Shown: positions 54,497 through 64,000 of the stretch, piece after piece
Layout: the number at the start of each line of letters is the position of its first letter
Position numbering within the stretch: position 1 is the stretch's first letter
Source of the DNA: Galeruca laticollis
Taxonomy: Eukaryota > Arthropoda > Insecta > Coleoptera > Chrysomelidae
Direction: 5' to 3'
DNA length: 64,000 nucleotides
NCBI GenBank assembly: GCA_963921935.1
Contig: OY998179.1
Location: 61,734,222 to 61,798,221, forward strand
The notes under the pieces: model-generated
Told to the model about the DNA's origin: nothing
Databases searched by the model: none
Seen by the model: the letters and a program-made list of their open reading frames with translations, nothing else
Made by a program: the position numbers and the translations under genes

Positions 54497-54959
54497 TACA
54501 GGGTGTTCATTTCAGGCCTTCCCACCCTAATTTTCTCGAAATGTGTGCATTTTCAAAAAAATTCTTGGGACACATCAACAAATATATCGAAGGGGACAAC
54601 TTTTTATCATAAAGGCAACGCGCCCCCTTTCACCCCCCGCCAGGGGAAGTAGCCAACTTCAAAATCTTGAATGGGGAGGGGTATCGAGTTATACCTCATT
54701 TTAAAGGTCTTTTTAATCTCTACACGTCGGCTCTTGTTTTTTTTTTAATTGATCGATTCGTTGTCGAAATATTTAGGAAAGTCTGTTTGCTGCTTCGTAC
54801 CATTAAAATAAAAACTGCAATTGTTTGTTTTGTTATTCCTTTCAACTTTTTTGTATAAAAAATGCAAAAAAATGTTTTTGATAGAGAAAATAAAAGACAT
54901 GATACCTATTGAATTGTTTACCATACTTACCAGTTGTGTGAAAAAGCAATTTATTAAAA

Positions 54960-55780
54960 ATGGTTTACACTTTAGCTGAAAAAGTTGAAATAGTGTTAAT
55001 TAACGGCGCCGAAAACCAATGTGCTCGACGAACTGCTGCAATATTTAACGAAAGGCACCCAGATAAGAACACCTCTCATAGGTATGTCTTAAATCTAATC
55101 GCCAAATTTACTCAAACAGGATCTGTTGCAAATTTAAAACATGATCAGCCAAGAGGTTTGAATGAAGCCACTCAAATTGAAGTGATAGGTTATTTTGGTA
55201 TGAATCCTAATACTTCGTTACGTACCATTTCTGCTGCAACTGAAATTTCCTTAGGCTCTGTCCACAAAATTACAAAAATTAATAAATTCCATCCCTATAA
55301 AATGAAAGTATGTCAAGAGTTAAGTGAAGACGATTTTGACAGAAGAATTGAGTTTTGTGAACAAATGACTACAATTATTAATAACAATAACGAATTTTCA
55401 AAAAATATCTGCTTCACTGATGAGTGTACTTTTTATTTAAATGGTTTTGTCAACAAACATAATTGCAGATATTGGAGCAATTGACTGTCTCGACCCTTAC
55501 TTCGTGGAATATGCTCATATTAGTGTTTTTAAATGAAACTCAAGGTCTCTAGTTAATTCCACAATATAATACAAGTTATTGAAAATTCTAAAAAATTGAC
55601 AATTGTTTCGATAAATTTATCGAAACAATTGTCAATTTTTTAGAATTTTCAATAACTTGTATTATATTGTGGAATTAACTAGAGACCTTGAGTTTCATTT
55701 AAAAACACTAATTGGAACAATGAAAATGACCATGTATTTGTCGAAGGTCATACCCAGCATCCCCAAAAAATTAATGTATG
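54960..55780 (+). pseudogene. Rosa-like transposase, N-terminal half
   Basis: MVYTLAEKVEIVLINGAENQ opens a clean 174-codon frame through the HTH and the first catalytic Asp (CFTDECTFYLNGF). It stops at 55484 because of the palindrome, and resumes after it as ENDHVFVEGHTQHPQK until the satellite junction. The second and third Asp are missing. Confidence 0.87.
55488..55710. repeat. Palindromic insertion with a perfect 194-bp palindrome
   Basis: 55519-55712 equals its own reverse complement with no spacer (centre between 55615 and 55616, ATAAA|TTTAT). Compared with the intact transposase, 55488-55710 is extra DNA, flanked by ATTGGAGCAAT (55477-55487) and ATTGGAACAAT (55711-55721), a target duplication of about 11 bp with one change. 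The first ~30 bp (TGACTGTCTCGACCC...) are not part of the palindrome. Confidence 0.88.
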
Positions 55781-56090
55781 TTAGCACGATACAGCCTCCA
55801 TACTGCAATAAATCACAAATTTTATTATTGAATATTGTTCATAACATCTCACAGATGAATCCTATTGATTTTCAGCTCACCAGAGCCATGACAGCGGGTG
55901 TTATGGTATTTAAAGTACCACATTTTTGTCATTTTTGGAAAAATTTTGGTTTGTTAGGACGATGCCGCCTCCGGAGGTATACAAGTGACCAATTTTATGA
56001 TTGGATATTGCTCAGGGCGTCTAATAGATGAATCCTAAATAATTTTTAGCTCACCAAAGCCAGTACAATGTGTCCCATAATTCCAGATAT
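55781..56090 (+). repeat. Second array of the 172-bp satellite
   Basis: Two units start at 55781 (TTAGCACGATACAGCCTCC) and about 55952 (TTAGGACGATGCCGCCTCC). The second unit passes into the minisatellite at its GGTAATTTTTG segment. Confidence 0.9.
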
Positions 56091-56620
56091 TCTATATTTT
56101 TGGTAATTTTTGATAATTTTTGATAATTTTTGATAATTTTGGATAATTTTTGATAATTTTTGATAATTTTTGATAATTTTTGTTAATTTTTGATAATTTT
56201 TGTTAATTTTTGATAATTTTTGTTTATTTTTGATAATTTTTGATAATTTTTGTTAATTTTTGATAATTTTTGTTAATTTTTGATAATTTTTGATAATTTT
56301 TGATAATATTTGATAATTTTTGATAAATTTTAATAACTTTTGTTAATTCTTGATAGTTTTTGATAATTTTTAAAAAAATTTGATAATTTTCGATAGTTTT
56401 TGATAATTTTAGGCAATTTTTGGTAGTTTTTGGTGTTTTTTGGTACTTTTAGGTTATTTTTGATAATTTTTGGCGATTTTTAATAATTTTTGGTAATTAT
56501 GGTAATTTTTGATGGTTTTGGCAATTTTTGATAGTTTTGGCAATTTTTGGTAATTTTTGGTGATATTTGGTAATTTTTGGTGGTTTTTGTTGATTTTTGC
56601 TGATTTTTGGTAATTTTTGG
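56090..56620 (+). repeat. 10-bp minisatellite (TGATAATTTT)n
   Basis: About 50 near-copies of TGATAATTTT, cleaner at the start and more mixed (GGTAATTTTT, GGTGATTTTT) towards 56600. It sits exactly where satellite units have GGTAATTTTTGGA, so it grew out of that segment. Confidence 0.92.
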
Positions 56621-56760
56621 AAAAATTTCGGTTTGTTAGCACGATATAGTCTCTGGAGTGTATACTTATGTGCGGAATAGTCAGTTTTAATCTATAAAAC
56701 CGTTTATTTTTTTGACGAAAACAATTTATTATATATATATATATATATATATTTATACAT
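56620..56760 (+). repeat. Final partial satellite unit, shared tail and (TA)n
   Basis: GGAAAAATTTCGGTTTGTTA, then AGCACGATATAGTCTCTGGA, then GCGGAATAGTCAGTTTTAAT and AAAACCGTTTATTTTTTT, the tail also seen at 3430 and 30015. A TA dinucleotide run follows at about 56730-56751. Confidence 0.85.
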
Positions 56761-56769
56761 ATATATACC

Positions 56770-57420
56770 AACTTCAGGAACTAGTTCAACACAAAATTCT
56801 CTATTTTACAAAGGTTTATTGTTATATAATAATTTGTCAATTTCTATAAAATCTTGTAGCACCCTTGACTTTTTCATTAGAGAAGCTTATAATTGTGTAA
56901 AAATAAATTATTCATAATTATTCCTTGCAGTTATTTGACATGTAATTAGCGCATAAAGTATAATGATTTTATATTATTTTTGTAAATATTCTGAATGTAA
57001 TAGCAAGATTGCTAAATAAACTATCTATCTTCACTAGTAGTATAGTGAAATTAAATTTAGAATAGCGGGTTTAAGGCAAAACATTAAATATACCTTCTTT
57101 ATTATTACTATAATTGCGTTAAATACTGGTACTGATTGGTTTTGCTCAAATTTAGAGAAATAGTATTATATATAATTTTTTTGTACCTAATAATAATTGA
57201 TTTGAAAGAAAGCTTCAACCTACCGATTGATTAATTTGATTTCAATTAATATATTATATAATATAATAATTTCAATAGAATGAGCACTTATCAGCAAAAA
57301 CAATGCTTAACTCTAAGAAAAGAAAATTCAGAACAGTTCATTTGTCATTAGATTTTATAATAGTGCTATTTTTTGGTACTGGATGAACTTAGGCTTTAAA
57401 GTCTGTGCGTTCATTACCAT
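56770..57420. other. No recognised feature
   Basis: AT-rich spacer of about 650 bp with no gene or repeat seen. Confidence 0.4.
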
Positions 57421-57423
57421 TTA

Positions 57424-58738
57424 CGAGGTCTGACAATTAAGTAATGCGACCGATTTTTTTTCTCGGCCTGTGGTAACACTGCGAATCTGTAACTCAGCTA
57501 CCGTAATAGCAGATCCCTACTCTCTCGATTGAGACCTTGACGACTCTCGTACGATCATTTCTTCGCCAGCTGTTCAGTGTTTTGTAACAACACGCGAGTA
57601 GTGCATGTCACGAAAATGGAAGAGAGAAATTTAGAGCAACGGTGCGCAATAAAATTTTGCGCGAAACTCGGCGAAACCGCGACAGAAACTTATGAAAAAG
57701 TACTTAAAGTGTATGGTAGTGATGCCCTAAGTCGTAGTCAGGTGTTTCGGTGGCATGCCGATTTTAAAAATGGCCGTGAGAGCGTCAAAGACGAAGCGCG
57801 GAGCGGAAGGCCAATTCAAGTGCGAACCGACACGAATGCGCAGCGCGTGCGCACCCTTATTCGTCAAGACCGGCGACTAACCATTCGAATGTTGGCTGAC
57901 GAGTTGAATATTAACCGAGAAACAGTTACAAGATTTTGACCGACGGTTTCGCCATGAAAAAGCTGTGTGCGAAGATGGTACCGAAGAACCTTTCAGATGA
58001 GCAAAAAGCCCACCGATTGAACATCGCTCAAGATCTTCTCGAGCAGGTTGAAAGTGATCCAACTCTTCTCGATCGAGTTATTACTGGTGATGAAAGTTGG
58101 TTTTTTCAATATGACCCCGAAACTAAACGACAAAGCCAACAGTGGCTATCCCCTGAGGCGCCAAGGCCAAAGAAGGCGAGAATGAGCAAGTCCAAGGTGT
58201 AAACCATGTTGATTTGCTTCTTCGACAGCAAAGGGGTGGTTCACAAAGAGTTCGTACCACCTGGACAGACCGTAAATCAAGTATTCTACCGCGATGTACC
58301 CGAAAGATTACGAAAAAGGGTGCTCAGAGTGCGTCCAGAGATCGCGAAGACTTGGGTTCTGCATCACGACAATGCTCCCTGTCACACTGCGTTTAGTGTC
58401 TCTCAGTTTTTGGTGTCTAAAGGCATCGCAACGTTACCGCAACCGCCCTATTCACCGGACATATCACCCTGCGACTTTTTCCTATTCCCCCACATGAAAA
58501 CATTCGTCAAAGGTCGACATTTTGACTCCGTTGAAGATATCCAAGAATCTGTGACGAGGGTACTAGGAGAGGTGCCGCAAGAACTGTTCCAGAATTGTTA
58601 CGAAAACTGGAAAATTCGCTGGAATAAGTGTATAGGTGCGGGAGGGGACTACTTTGAAGGGGATCGCATTGATGTACCTTAATTTTTAAATATACTCGAT
58701 TTTTGAATATTGTCGCATTACTTAATTGTCAGACCTCG
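57424..58738 (+). mobile_element. mariner element, nearly complete
   Basis: Ends CGAGGTCTGACAATTAAGTA and its complement, about 30 bp with few differences, TA at 57422-57423 and 58739-58740, length 1315 bp, the standard size. The transposase is full length apart from one frameshift and one stop. Confidence 0.95.
57616..58681 (+). pseudogene. mariner transposase (DD34D), two lesions
   Basis: Starts MEERNLEQRCAIKFCAKLGE. HTH regions lie in 57616-57935. A frameshift after RETVTRF (about 57936) leads into a frame with first D in VITGDESWFFQYDPE; a TAA at 58200 follows ARMSKSKV; then LHHDNAPCHTAF (second D) and YSPDISPCDFFLFP (third D, 34 residues later). Ends near 58681. About 355 codons, the normal length. 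Distinct from the mariner at 1541-2749. Confidence 0.93.
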
Positions 58739-59199
58739 TATATTCGCTTAGCATAATTTGAAATGTCACATAAAGCTGGAAATAAATAGTCATTCATGGT
58801 ACAAGTGTATTATAAGGGAAATATGTCACGAGAAAAAACGAATAAGTCACGAGTACTTTGTGCAAATGACTTTGTTTTTAAGAGTGACTTATGACCGGAT
58901 AACACACGAGTTTCATACGTTATTTTATCCAACACCTTCAGAATTTAGCTCTTTTCCTGATGACAGTTGTGACACTTTTATTTGACAAATAATTTGGTTC
59001 AACGATGGGAAAAAATGTGTTAAATTTATAGAAAGACTTTGAAGCGATCACCATGGCACATACACTTTTGTTTACATTGAAACATAAATTATGTTTGGTT
59101 CCAAAAAAGATCCATCACGCGAAAACGACGCCGAATAATGTAAGAAAAAGTGTCTGTACCGGCTGGAATTCGAAACGATACTAAACTGGCACTAACGAA

Positions 59200-59860
59200 A
59201 GTAATACTCAAGTAATCGAAGGAGTTCGTGATGTAAATGAAGAAATATTGTTGGCGTATTTAGTTGAAAGTGGGAAAGAAAAATGTAGGTTCGTCAACGT
59301 GAACAAAACACTCCATGTTGAAAGCAACGCTAAAATTTCATAAAAATGTCGGCATATCGAAATATGGTAGGCTTATATATTTCTTGAAAAGTGCGTTAAG
59401 AGCACATAAACCAAAGAAGGCCGAGATTTTGGAAAAGGAACATATTGAGCAGTTTCTAAGAAGTGCTCCGGATAGTGAATATCTGATGGAGAAGGACAAT
59501 TGGTGCCTAACTTGATTTCCGTAAATCTTATTTAAATATAATGTTTATAGGTTGCACTAATAATGGGTATTGCTGTGGCATGTCGTTGTAATGAGCTGAC
59601 GAATTTGAGTGTTGAGCACATCGAAGACAAGGGATCATATTTGCATATTTCCATTCCTGACACAAAAACCAACAAGCCAAGGTACCACACCGCAATTTTT
59701 TTTAATTACAAATAATCAGAAATGCACGATTCAGCCAGTTGGAATACACACATTGTCTAAGGAGCCATTCCGAATCTCGTCTTACTTTAAACTACCACAC
59801 GCAGAGGCATACTGTGGCAAACGGCTACTGCCACTGTTTCAAGTATTGTAGTGGATAGCG
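59200..59860 (+). pseudogene. Crypton-type tyrosine recombinase, N-terminal and central part (copy B)
   Basis: Pieces: VNEEILLAYLVE (about 59240), MLKATLKFHKNVGISKYGRL (59315), KKAEILEKEHIEQFLRSAP, then, one frame over, IAVACRCNELTNLSVEHIED (about 59567-59625, with the first catalytic Arg) and ISIPDTKTNKP. The end (59700-59850) reads KCTIQPVGIHTLSKEPF and LPHAEAYCGK and then breaks off before the HxxR box. This fits tyrosine recombinases of Cryptons and relatives. Copy A (31247-31600) holds the missing C-terminal half. Confidence 0.72.
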
Positions 59861-60193
59861 CAGAATCACGTGTAATGAAATTTCCAATAATAATATAAAT
59901 TGTCAAATGACTAAAAGTAACAACTATGCAATAGACATTAATATAAATATTAATAATTGATGTACTAAAATGTATTATATTGTATTATGGATGTAATATG
60001 TTCTGAATCAAATGTTAATTTTCAATGGTTTTTTATAAAGAGTGACTTATGGTTTATAACATACTAATGGCCTATGGTTTATAACTCAGTGACTTTAGGC
60101 TAGTTTAAATTCCTAAAATCACCATAGTTATGAGCTTAATAACTCACGGTGATGGATACAAAATATTTCCGGAGAACATTTGGTTCACGACCT

Positions 60194-61262
60194 TAAGGTA
60201 CTTTTAGACGGTCAGATCAGCTCTGCGTTCAGTCTCAATTTCAGTCGAACTGTCAGTTATCTGTATGTGTAAACACAAAAAACTGCAAGAAAAACTGAAA
60301 CTGATACGGGGCTGTGGCTCGATGGGTATACCAGAAGTGATCGTATCAGTTGTCAGTTAAACGGATGTATGAAGAAACCTGTGTAGATCAGGTCTCAGTC
60401 GCATAAAATTATCGCTAGAAGTAGTGTGTACCTTGCGCCATGACAAATCATGACTTTATTAGTTAGTTTATAGAACTTTATCAGCAACACCCATGTCTGT
60501 GAAACAAAAAAGATCCGCAATACCACAACATAAACAAAAGACAAGCTGCGTATAATGTTTTGGTTGAAGAATTCAAAGAGCAAGATGACAATGCAACTAT
60601 AAAAATAGTAAGAGCGAAAATAAACAATTTACGATCAGCGTATAATAAAGAACTAAAAAAGGTTAAGGAGGCTGCCACAAGCGGAGCCGGAAATGGTGAC
60701 ATATATGAACCATCTTTGTGGTACTACGACTTGTTTATGTCCCTTAACGATACACAAGATGTTCGTGGTAGTAGAAATACTATGGACAACACAACAGATG
60801 GTGATGATAAGGGTCCTGAAAATACAGTAGCCAGTAGCCAAAAATCTGATCGTTGCACTTAGCCTCTCATGTGGTGATATAGCTTCTCTCATGTTGGTGT
60901 CTTGGTTTTTTATAATTGTGTTACTAACTGCAGCAACTCTAGATATGCATCCTCACTCATTCTTAAACAGTTTGATCAATCGGATGGTTCAAAATGAAGT
61001 TCTTTTAATACATTTAAATGCGACAGTGTATTTCTTTCCAGGAGCCAATTTTTACTCCATCTACCTCTATTTTTTCGTGTTTTTTTCAGTGTGGAGCACA
61101 ACGCGACCGCAATTAGGGTATATTCATCCATTACTGAACTGTGAATGACAACTGACAACTAAACTGATCTACTAATAGCAGCAGCATTCTCAAACTGAAC
61201 TGATAACTATACCGAAACTGAGACTGAACAGAAAACTGATCTGACCGTCCAAAAGTACCTTT
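60194..61262 (+). mobile_element. TIR element with MADF-type ORF, possibly PIF/Harbinger
   Basis: Inverted ends of about 53 bp: AAGGTACTTTTAGACGGTCA at 60194, and its complement with AGTACCTT ending at 61262. They share GGTCAGATCAG and GTTCAGTCTCA. No transposase is present, only a MADF/SANT-like ORF of the kind that accompanies the transposase in PIF/Harbinger elements. The target duplication is not clear, so the family is a guess. Confidence 0.6.
60440..60862 (+). pseudogene. MADF (Myb/SANT-like) domain protein of the TIR element
   Basis: FIELYQQHPCL begins at about 60470 (broken by stops). Then AAYNVLVEEFKEQDDNATI, IVRAKINNLRSAYNKELKKV and PSLWYYDLF follow, the helix pattern of MADF DNA-binding domains. 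The open part is 60560-60862. Stops in the first third suggest decay. Confidence 0.7.
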
Positions 61263-61604
61263 ACGATTATATCTATAGACTATGAACATTCTAGAATAAA
61301 GATAATTAGTCATTCCATTTTTGTTTTAAACTATGACGAAGATAAGTTGTAGTGTCCTACAAATGGTAATCCCGATAAATCACTTGAATGGTTAACGAAA
61401 TCGTATGGGGCTCTTTGTCTTATTTGAATACTTGCATAAATAAACTGTAATTTTTTTTTTGATAATTGATTACTATTTTGGAATATCATAAAATATATAA
61501 TTTAACTGTTAGAATATGTTTTGGTTTCATTCTAATGCAAACCATATTTTCAACTAATAATTTGGGATAAGTTAAATATATTTAATTTCTGTGTTTTGTT
61601 TCAG

Positions 61605-61911
61605 GTTCACTTTACGAGGAAAACTAGAACCTATCCCTAACAAAAATTTCGGAGAGTGTTCTTTTGAATTAGAAATATGTTATTTGCCAGATCTCAGTCA
61701 CAATTTACCTCAATTTGAACAAAGCACCCCGACAAAATTTTTATCGAAGAAAAATATTAATAGTACACCTATACAAAATCAATCTAATGGTTTTGTTGGT
61801 ATCAGAAGAAAACGACTAAAAGGAGATGCTTGGTGTTATAAGAAAGTATGTGAAGAAGTTTTGGCTTTAACATCCAAGGAATTTGTTGAATATTCTGAAT
61901 CATCTGTGTAA
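61605..61911 (+). CDS. MELK: Last exon of a MELK-like kinase (KA1 domain)
   Basis: A splice acceptor TTTTGTTTCAG ends at 61604. The frame then reads FTLRGKLEPIPNKNFGECSF, FELEICYLPD, a variable insert, and GIRRKRLKGDAWCYKKVCEE before TAA at 61911. The block GIRRxRLKGDAWxYK close to the C-terminus is characteristic of the kinase-associated KA1 domain of maternal embryonic leucine-zipper kinase, which binds membrane lipids and restrains the kinase domain. The kinase exons must lie upstream, beyond the TE-filled DNA, and I could not find any in this window. No frame damage: the only credible host gene part here. Other AMPK-related kinases also have KA1 but lack this exact ending. Confidence 0.78.
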
Positions 61912-62200
61912 ATTAACGATAGTTTGTATTTTAAGAGAGAACAACGTATTTATTATTATTATATAGTAGTACTCTACAAGGATTGTTAATAATAGGACAT
62001 TGTATTGCACTTCATCTTCGAAAACTTTTTGCACTTAGTTTAACAATATTATTCAATATGCATTTTGTTGAAAAATAATCGTGGAAATGTAAGGTCTTTG
62101 ACATGCTCTTGCTATAGACGATATGCAAATGCAGTATTATTGTTTTGGAATTGAAAAAGAAGTTAAAGTTATGTATGATTATTAATTATAAAATAAAAGC
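61912..62200 (+). terminator. MELK-like 3' UTR with polyadenylation signal
   Basis: AT-rich sequence after the stop codon; AATAAA occurs at about 62191-62196 (ATAAAATAAAAGCC), a plausible polyadenylation signal. Confidence 0.5.
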
Positions 62201-63425
62201 CAAGGTATGGTAATCAAGTCTCAAAAAAATTGTGTTAGTTTGGAATTGTTCAACCGATCACCGATCCTACCTGTGCTAAGCAGTTCCCATATACACAGAT
62301 CAGGTAACAGAAATGTTGAGGTCAGTTACTTTGATTCCCATGTAGGTTTCATGGTATTTAGTTTTATGTTTGGCAGTGGTAGTAGAGTTTATTTATCATT
62401 AACACAAAAGTTATGTCATATATATTTGTGTTCATTAATCGAACTAATAAATTCTTATTTCCATTTTTTTGTTTTATGCACATGACATCATTCAATTGTT
62501 GTCTTCAGTTATAATATATATAAACATGGGTATTCACTGTATTTTCGTCACCCTTTATTTTATTATTAGAGATAAAAAAAATTATGTTGAAAGTTACGGT
62601 GGCATTTACATACTCGGTGAGCCAAGTATTTTTTTTAAATTTTTTTCGAGTGATATATTCTGTATATTATATATGTTACAGTCAATGAAGGAAATTGATC
62701 ATTTTAAAAGTCCGCTTAGAAGAGGGATAGTCGAAATTATTCCTGTTGCTAATTTGTCACAACTGTCTTAACAATATCCAACAAAAAATCTGTTGTAAAT
62801 TCTTCGTTGCAAATGGAAATATTGCATAAGGCTAACTGTGAATAGACTTTATTAAGAATACTTGTACATCCAAAAATTGGTTGACATGTAGTGTTCAACT
62901 AAATTTGCAATCGTTCAAGTGAAGGAAATGGTGACTGAAAATCGTCTTTCAAATCCAACGAATCACCTTCATAAAAATCATTGTATCTATAGGCATAGTT
63001 TCACGAGTTTGACATGCTGATCAGTGACCAGTAAATAAGCTGAGGAATGCGTTGTGCAATTGGATTTTTTGCCAGAAGTTGAGGCAGTAAATGAAAAATA
63101 AGTATGTGAGCTTATAGCGGCTTTTCAGAGATCAAATTTGTCGAAAAAGCCAAGTTCATGAAAAGAAGATTTTCAACCACGATAACACAATTTTCTAAGG
63201 CTCATTGTAGAACATTTTTTGCCCAAAGTCCATTTAAAATTTTCAATAATATGCAGGATATATCATTCAGAAAATAAATGTCATGTTTATACTGCTACTG
63301 AAAAATATAAGGTTCATTGAAAACTGTTTTATATATCTAATACGTGCAGTAATGATACAGTTTTACTGCTACTTGCATTTACACATTTATTCAAACAACT
63401 TTATCAGATAGTATTGATTATTGAA
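62200..63425. other. No recognised feature
   Basis: Two open frames (62207-62485 and 62469-62771) are hydrophobic and start without context; I do not recognise them and treat them as chance. Confidence 0.4.
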
Positions 63426-63429
63426 GCCT

Positions 63430-63490
<61 letters not shown>
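63430..63490. repeat. (TA)n microsatellite
   Basis: About 30 uninterrupted TA dinucleotides. Confidence 0.97.
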
Positions 63491-63494
<4 letters not shown>

Positions 63495-64000
63495 TGTCAG
63501 GTATATTTTTTATTATTATTACATCAGGACCTGTACCCTGTTGCCGTTTCAGCATCTATGAACTGTTTAGGATGATTTTTCACAAATGTAGAAAAGTATA
63601 GATTTTGTATTCTTTCCGTATTAGAACATATACAAAGCAAAACCGTGGTTGGATGGTTTATGAAATTGAAAGCCATATAAAAAACACTGTTGCAAGAGGT
63701 CAACCGAGTAAAAGAAATATAACAATTAATAGGATTGGTGAATAAGTTTGAAAATTCGATGTTAATATATACATTTTTAAATTTGAATCTTTATTTTTTA
63801 TATATAAAAATCAAGAATTTTCATTGTATGTCTAGTTACATAATAAATTATATTTTGAAACTATTATTAAATTGTTAACCAAAACTAATATGAATTTGTT
63901 AATAGTGTGGTGATGTGTAAAAAAATAAAATATTAATAAAATCTTGAGAATGTGATCATTAAACCTACTCCAGAAATCAGCAAATCAGAAAACAAGCAAG
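63491..64000. other. No recognised feature
   Basis: AT-rich sequence to the window end. No gene or repeat seen. Confidence 0.4.

Larger units (their letters stand above)
54499..55780 (+). mobile_element. Rosa-like mariner copy 2, 3' truncated
   Basis: Starts CAGGGTGTTCATTTCAGG after TA (54497-54498). Same family as 50542-52444, opposite strand. It carries the long 5' inverted-repeat arm (to about 54830) and the transposase N-terminal half. It ends at 55780, where the 172-bp satellite begins. A palindromic insertion interrupts it at 55488-55710. Confidence 0.88.

Noticed and set aside
56090..56620. Short regular repeats as a possible CRISPR or origin
   Set aside because: A simple 10-bp slippage repeat within a satellite unit; eukaryotic context.
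61591..61604. Start of the kinase frame at 61591
   Set aside because: There is no ATG there, and the sequence up to 61604 is the pyrimidine tract and AG of a splice acceptor.
62207..62771. Two overlapping hydrophobic frames downstream of the kinase exon
   Set aside because: No splice context, no recognised domain, poor codon quality.

Overview
This window is AT-rich animal DNA, almost certainly from an insect, although I cannot name the species. It is built nearly entirely of transposable elements (TEs), many inserted into one another. The insect call rests on the mix of mariner, rosa-like mariner, DD82E-type, pogo, hAT, Crypton, Penelope-like, Jockey, Copia, Gypsy and BEL/Pao elements. Only one piece of host gene is recognisable: the last exon of a MELK-like protein kinase at 61605-61911 (+). 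No bacterial operon, CRISPR array, rRNA or tRNA was seen.

Layout. 1-3400: decayed Copia with a mariner inserted in its RNase H (1541-2749). 3480-7130: Penelope-like element (PLE, - strand) split by a hAT (4649-6382, 8-bp target duplication). 7841-13064: pogo-like transposase copy 1, then three PLE fragments, two of them inverted copies of the same segment. 13065-16375: a pair of ~330-bp inverted arms enclosing pogo copy 2 (13509-15991). 16551-18030: a dispersed repeat and a LINE RNase H fragment. 18658-23325: a multi-exon DD82E-type transposase pseudogene (- strand), interrupted by a distant relative with an intact 460-aa transposase (element 18937-21843). 23340-26490: nothing recognised. 26938-30540: rosa-like mariner remnant with long inverted repeats, into which a ~172-bp satellite has been placed. 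31247-34191: Crypton tyrosine-recombinase C-terminus, a repeat copy and a Jockey-like LINE. 34912-35432: a foldback MITE.

36316-53215 is the most elaborate part: a four-element nest. Gypsy copy 1 (- strand) is split by Gypsy copy 2 (37218-52568, TSD ATAA). Gypsy copy 2 is itself split by a BEL/Pao element (41070-50012, TSD CCGGT), and its right LTR carries a rosa-like mariner (50542-52444, TSD TA). The BEL has two 641-bp LTRs that look identical and an unbroken 1809-codon gag-pol, so it is young and possibly active. Gypsy copy 2 is unusual: after its integrase it encodes a macro-domain-like segment and a CCCH zinc finger. The BEL landed inside that tail.

54499-58738: a second rosa-like mariner carrying a perfect 194-bp palindrome, a second satellite array that runs into a 10-bp minisatellite, and a nearly complete mariner. 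59200-61262: a Crypton remnant and a TIR element carrying a MADF-type ORF. 61605-64000: the kinase exon, its 3' UTR and a (TA)n tract. The nesting orders the insertions in time: Gypsy 1, then Gypsy 2, then BEL and mariner; Copia before mariner; PLE before hAT; outer DD82E gene before inner DD82E element.
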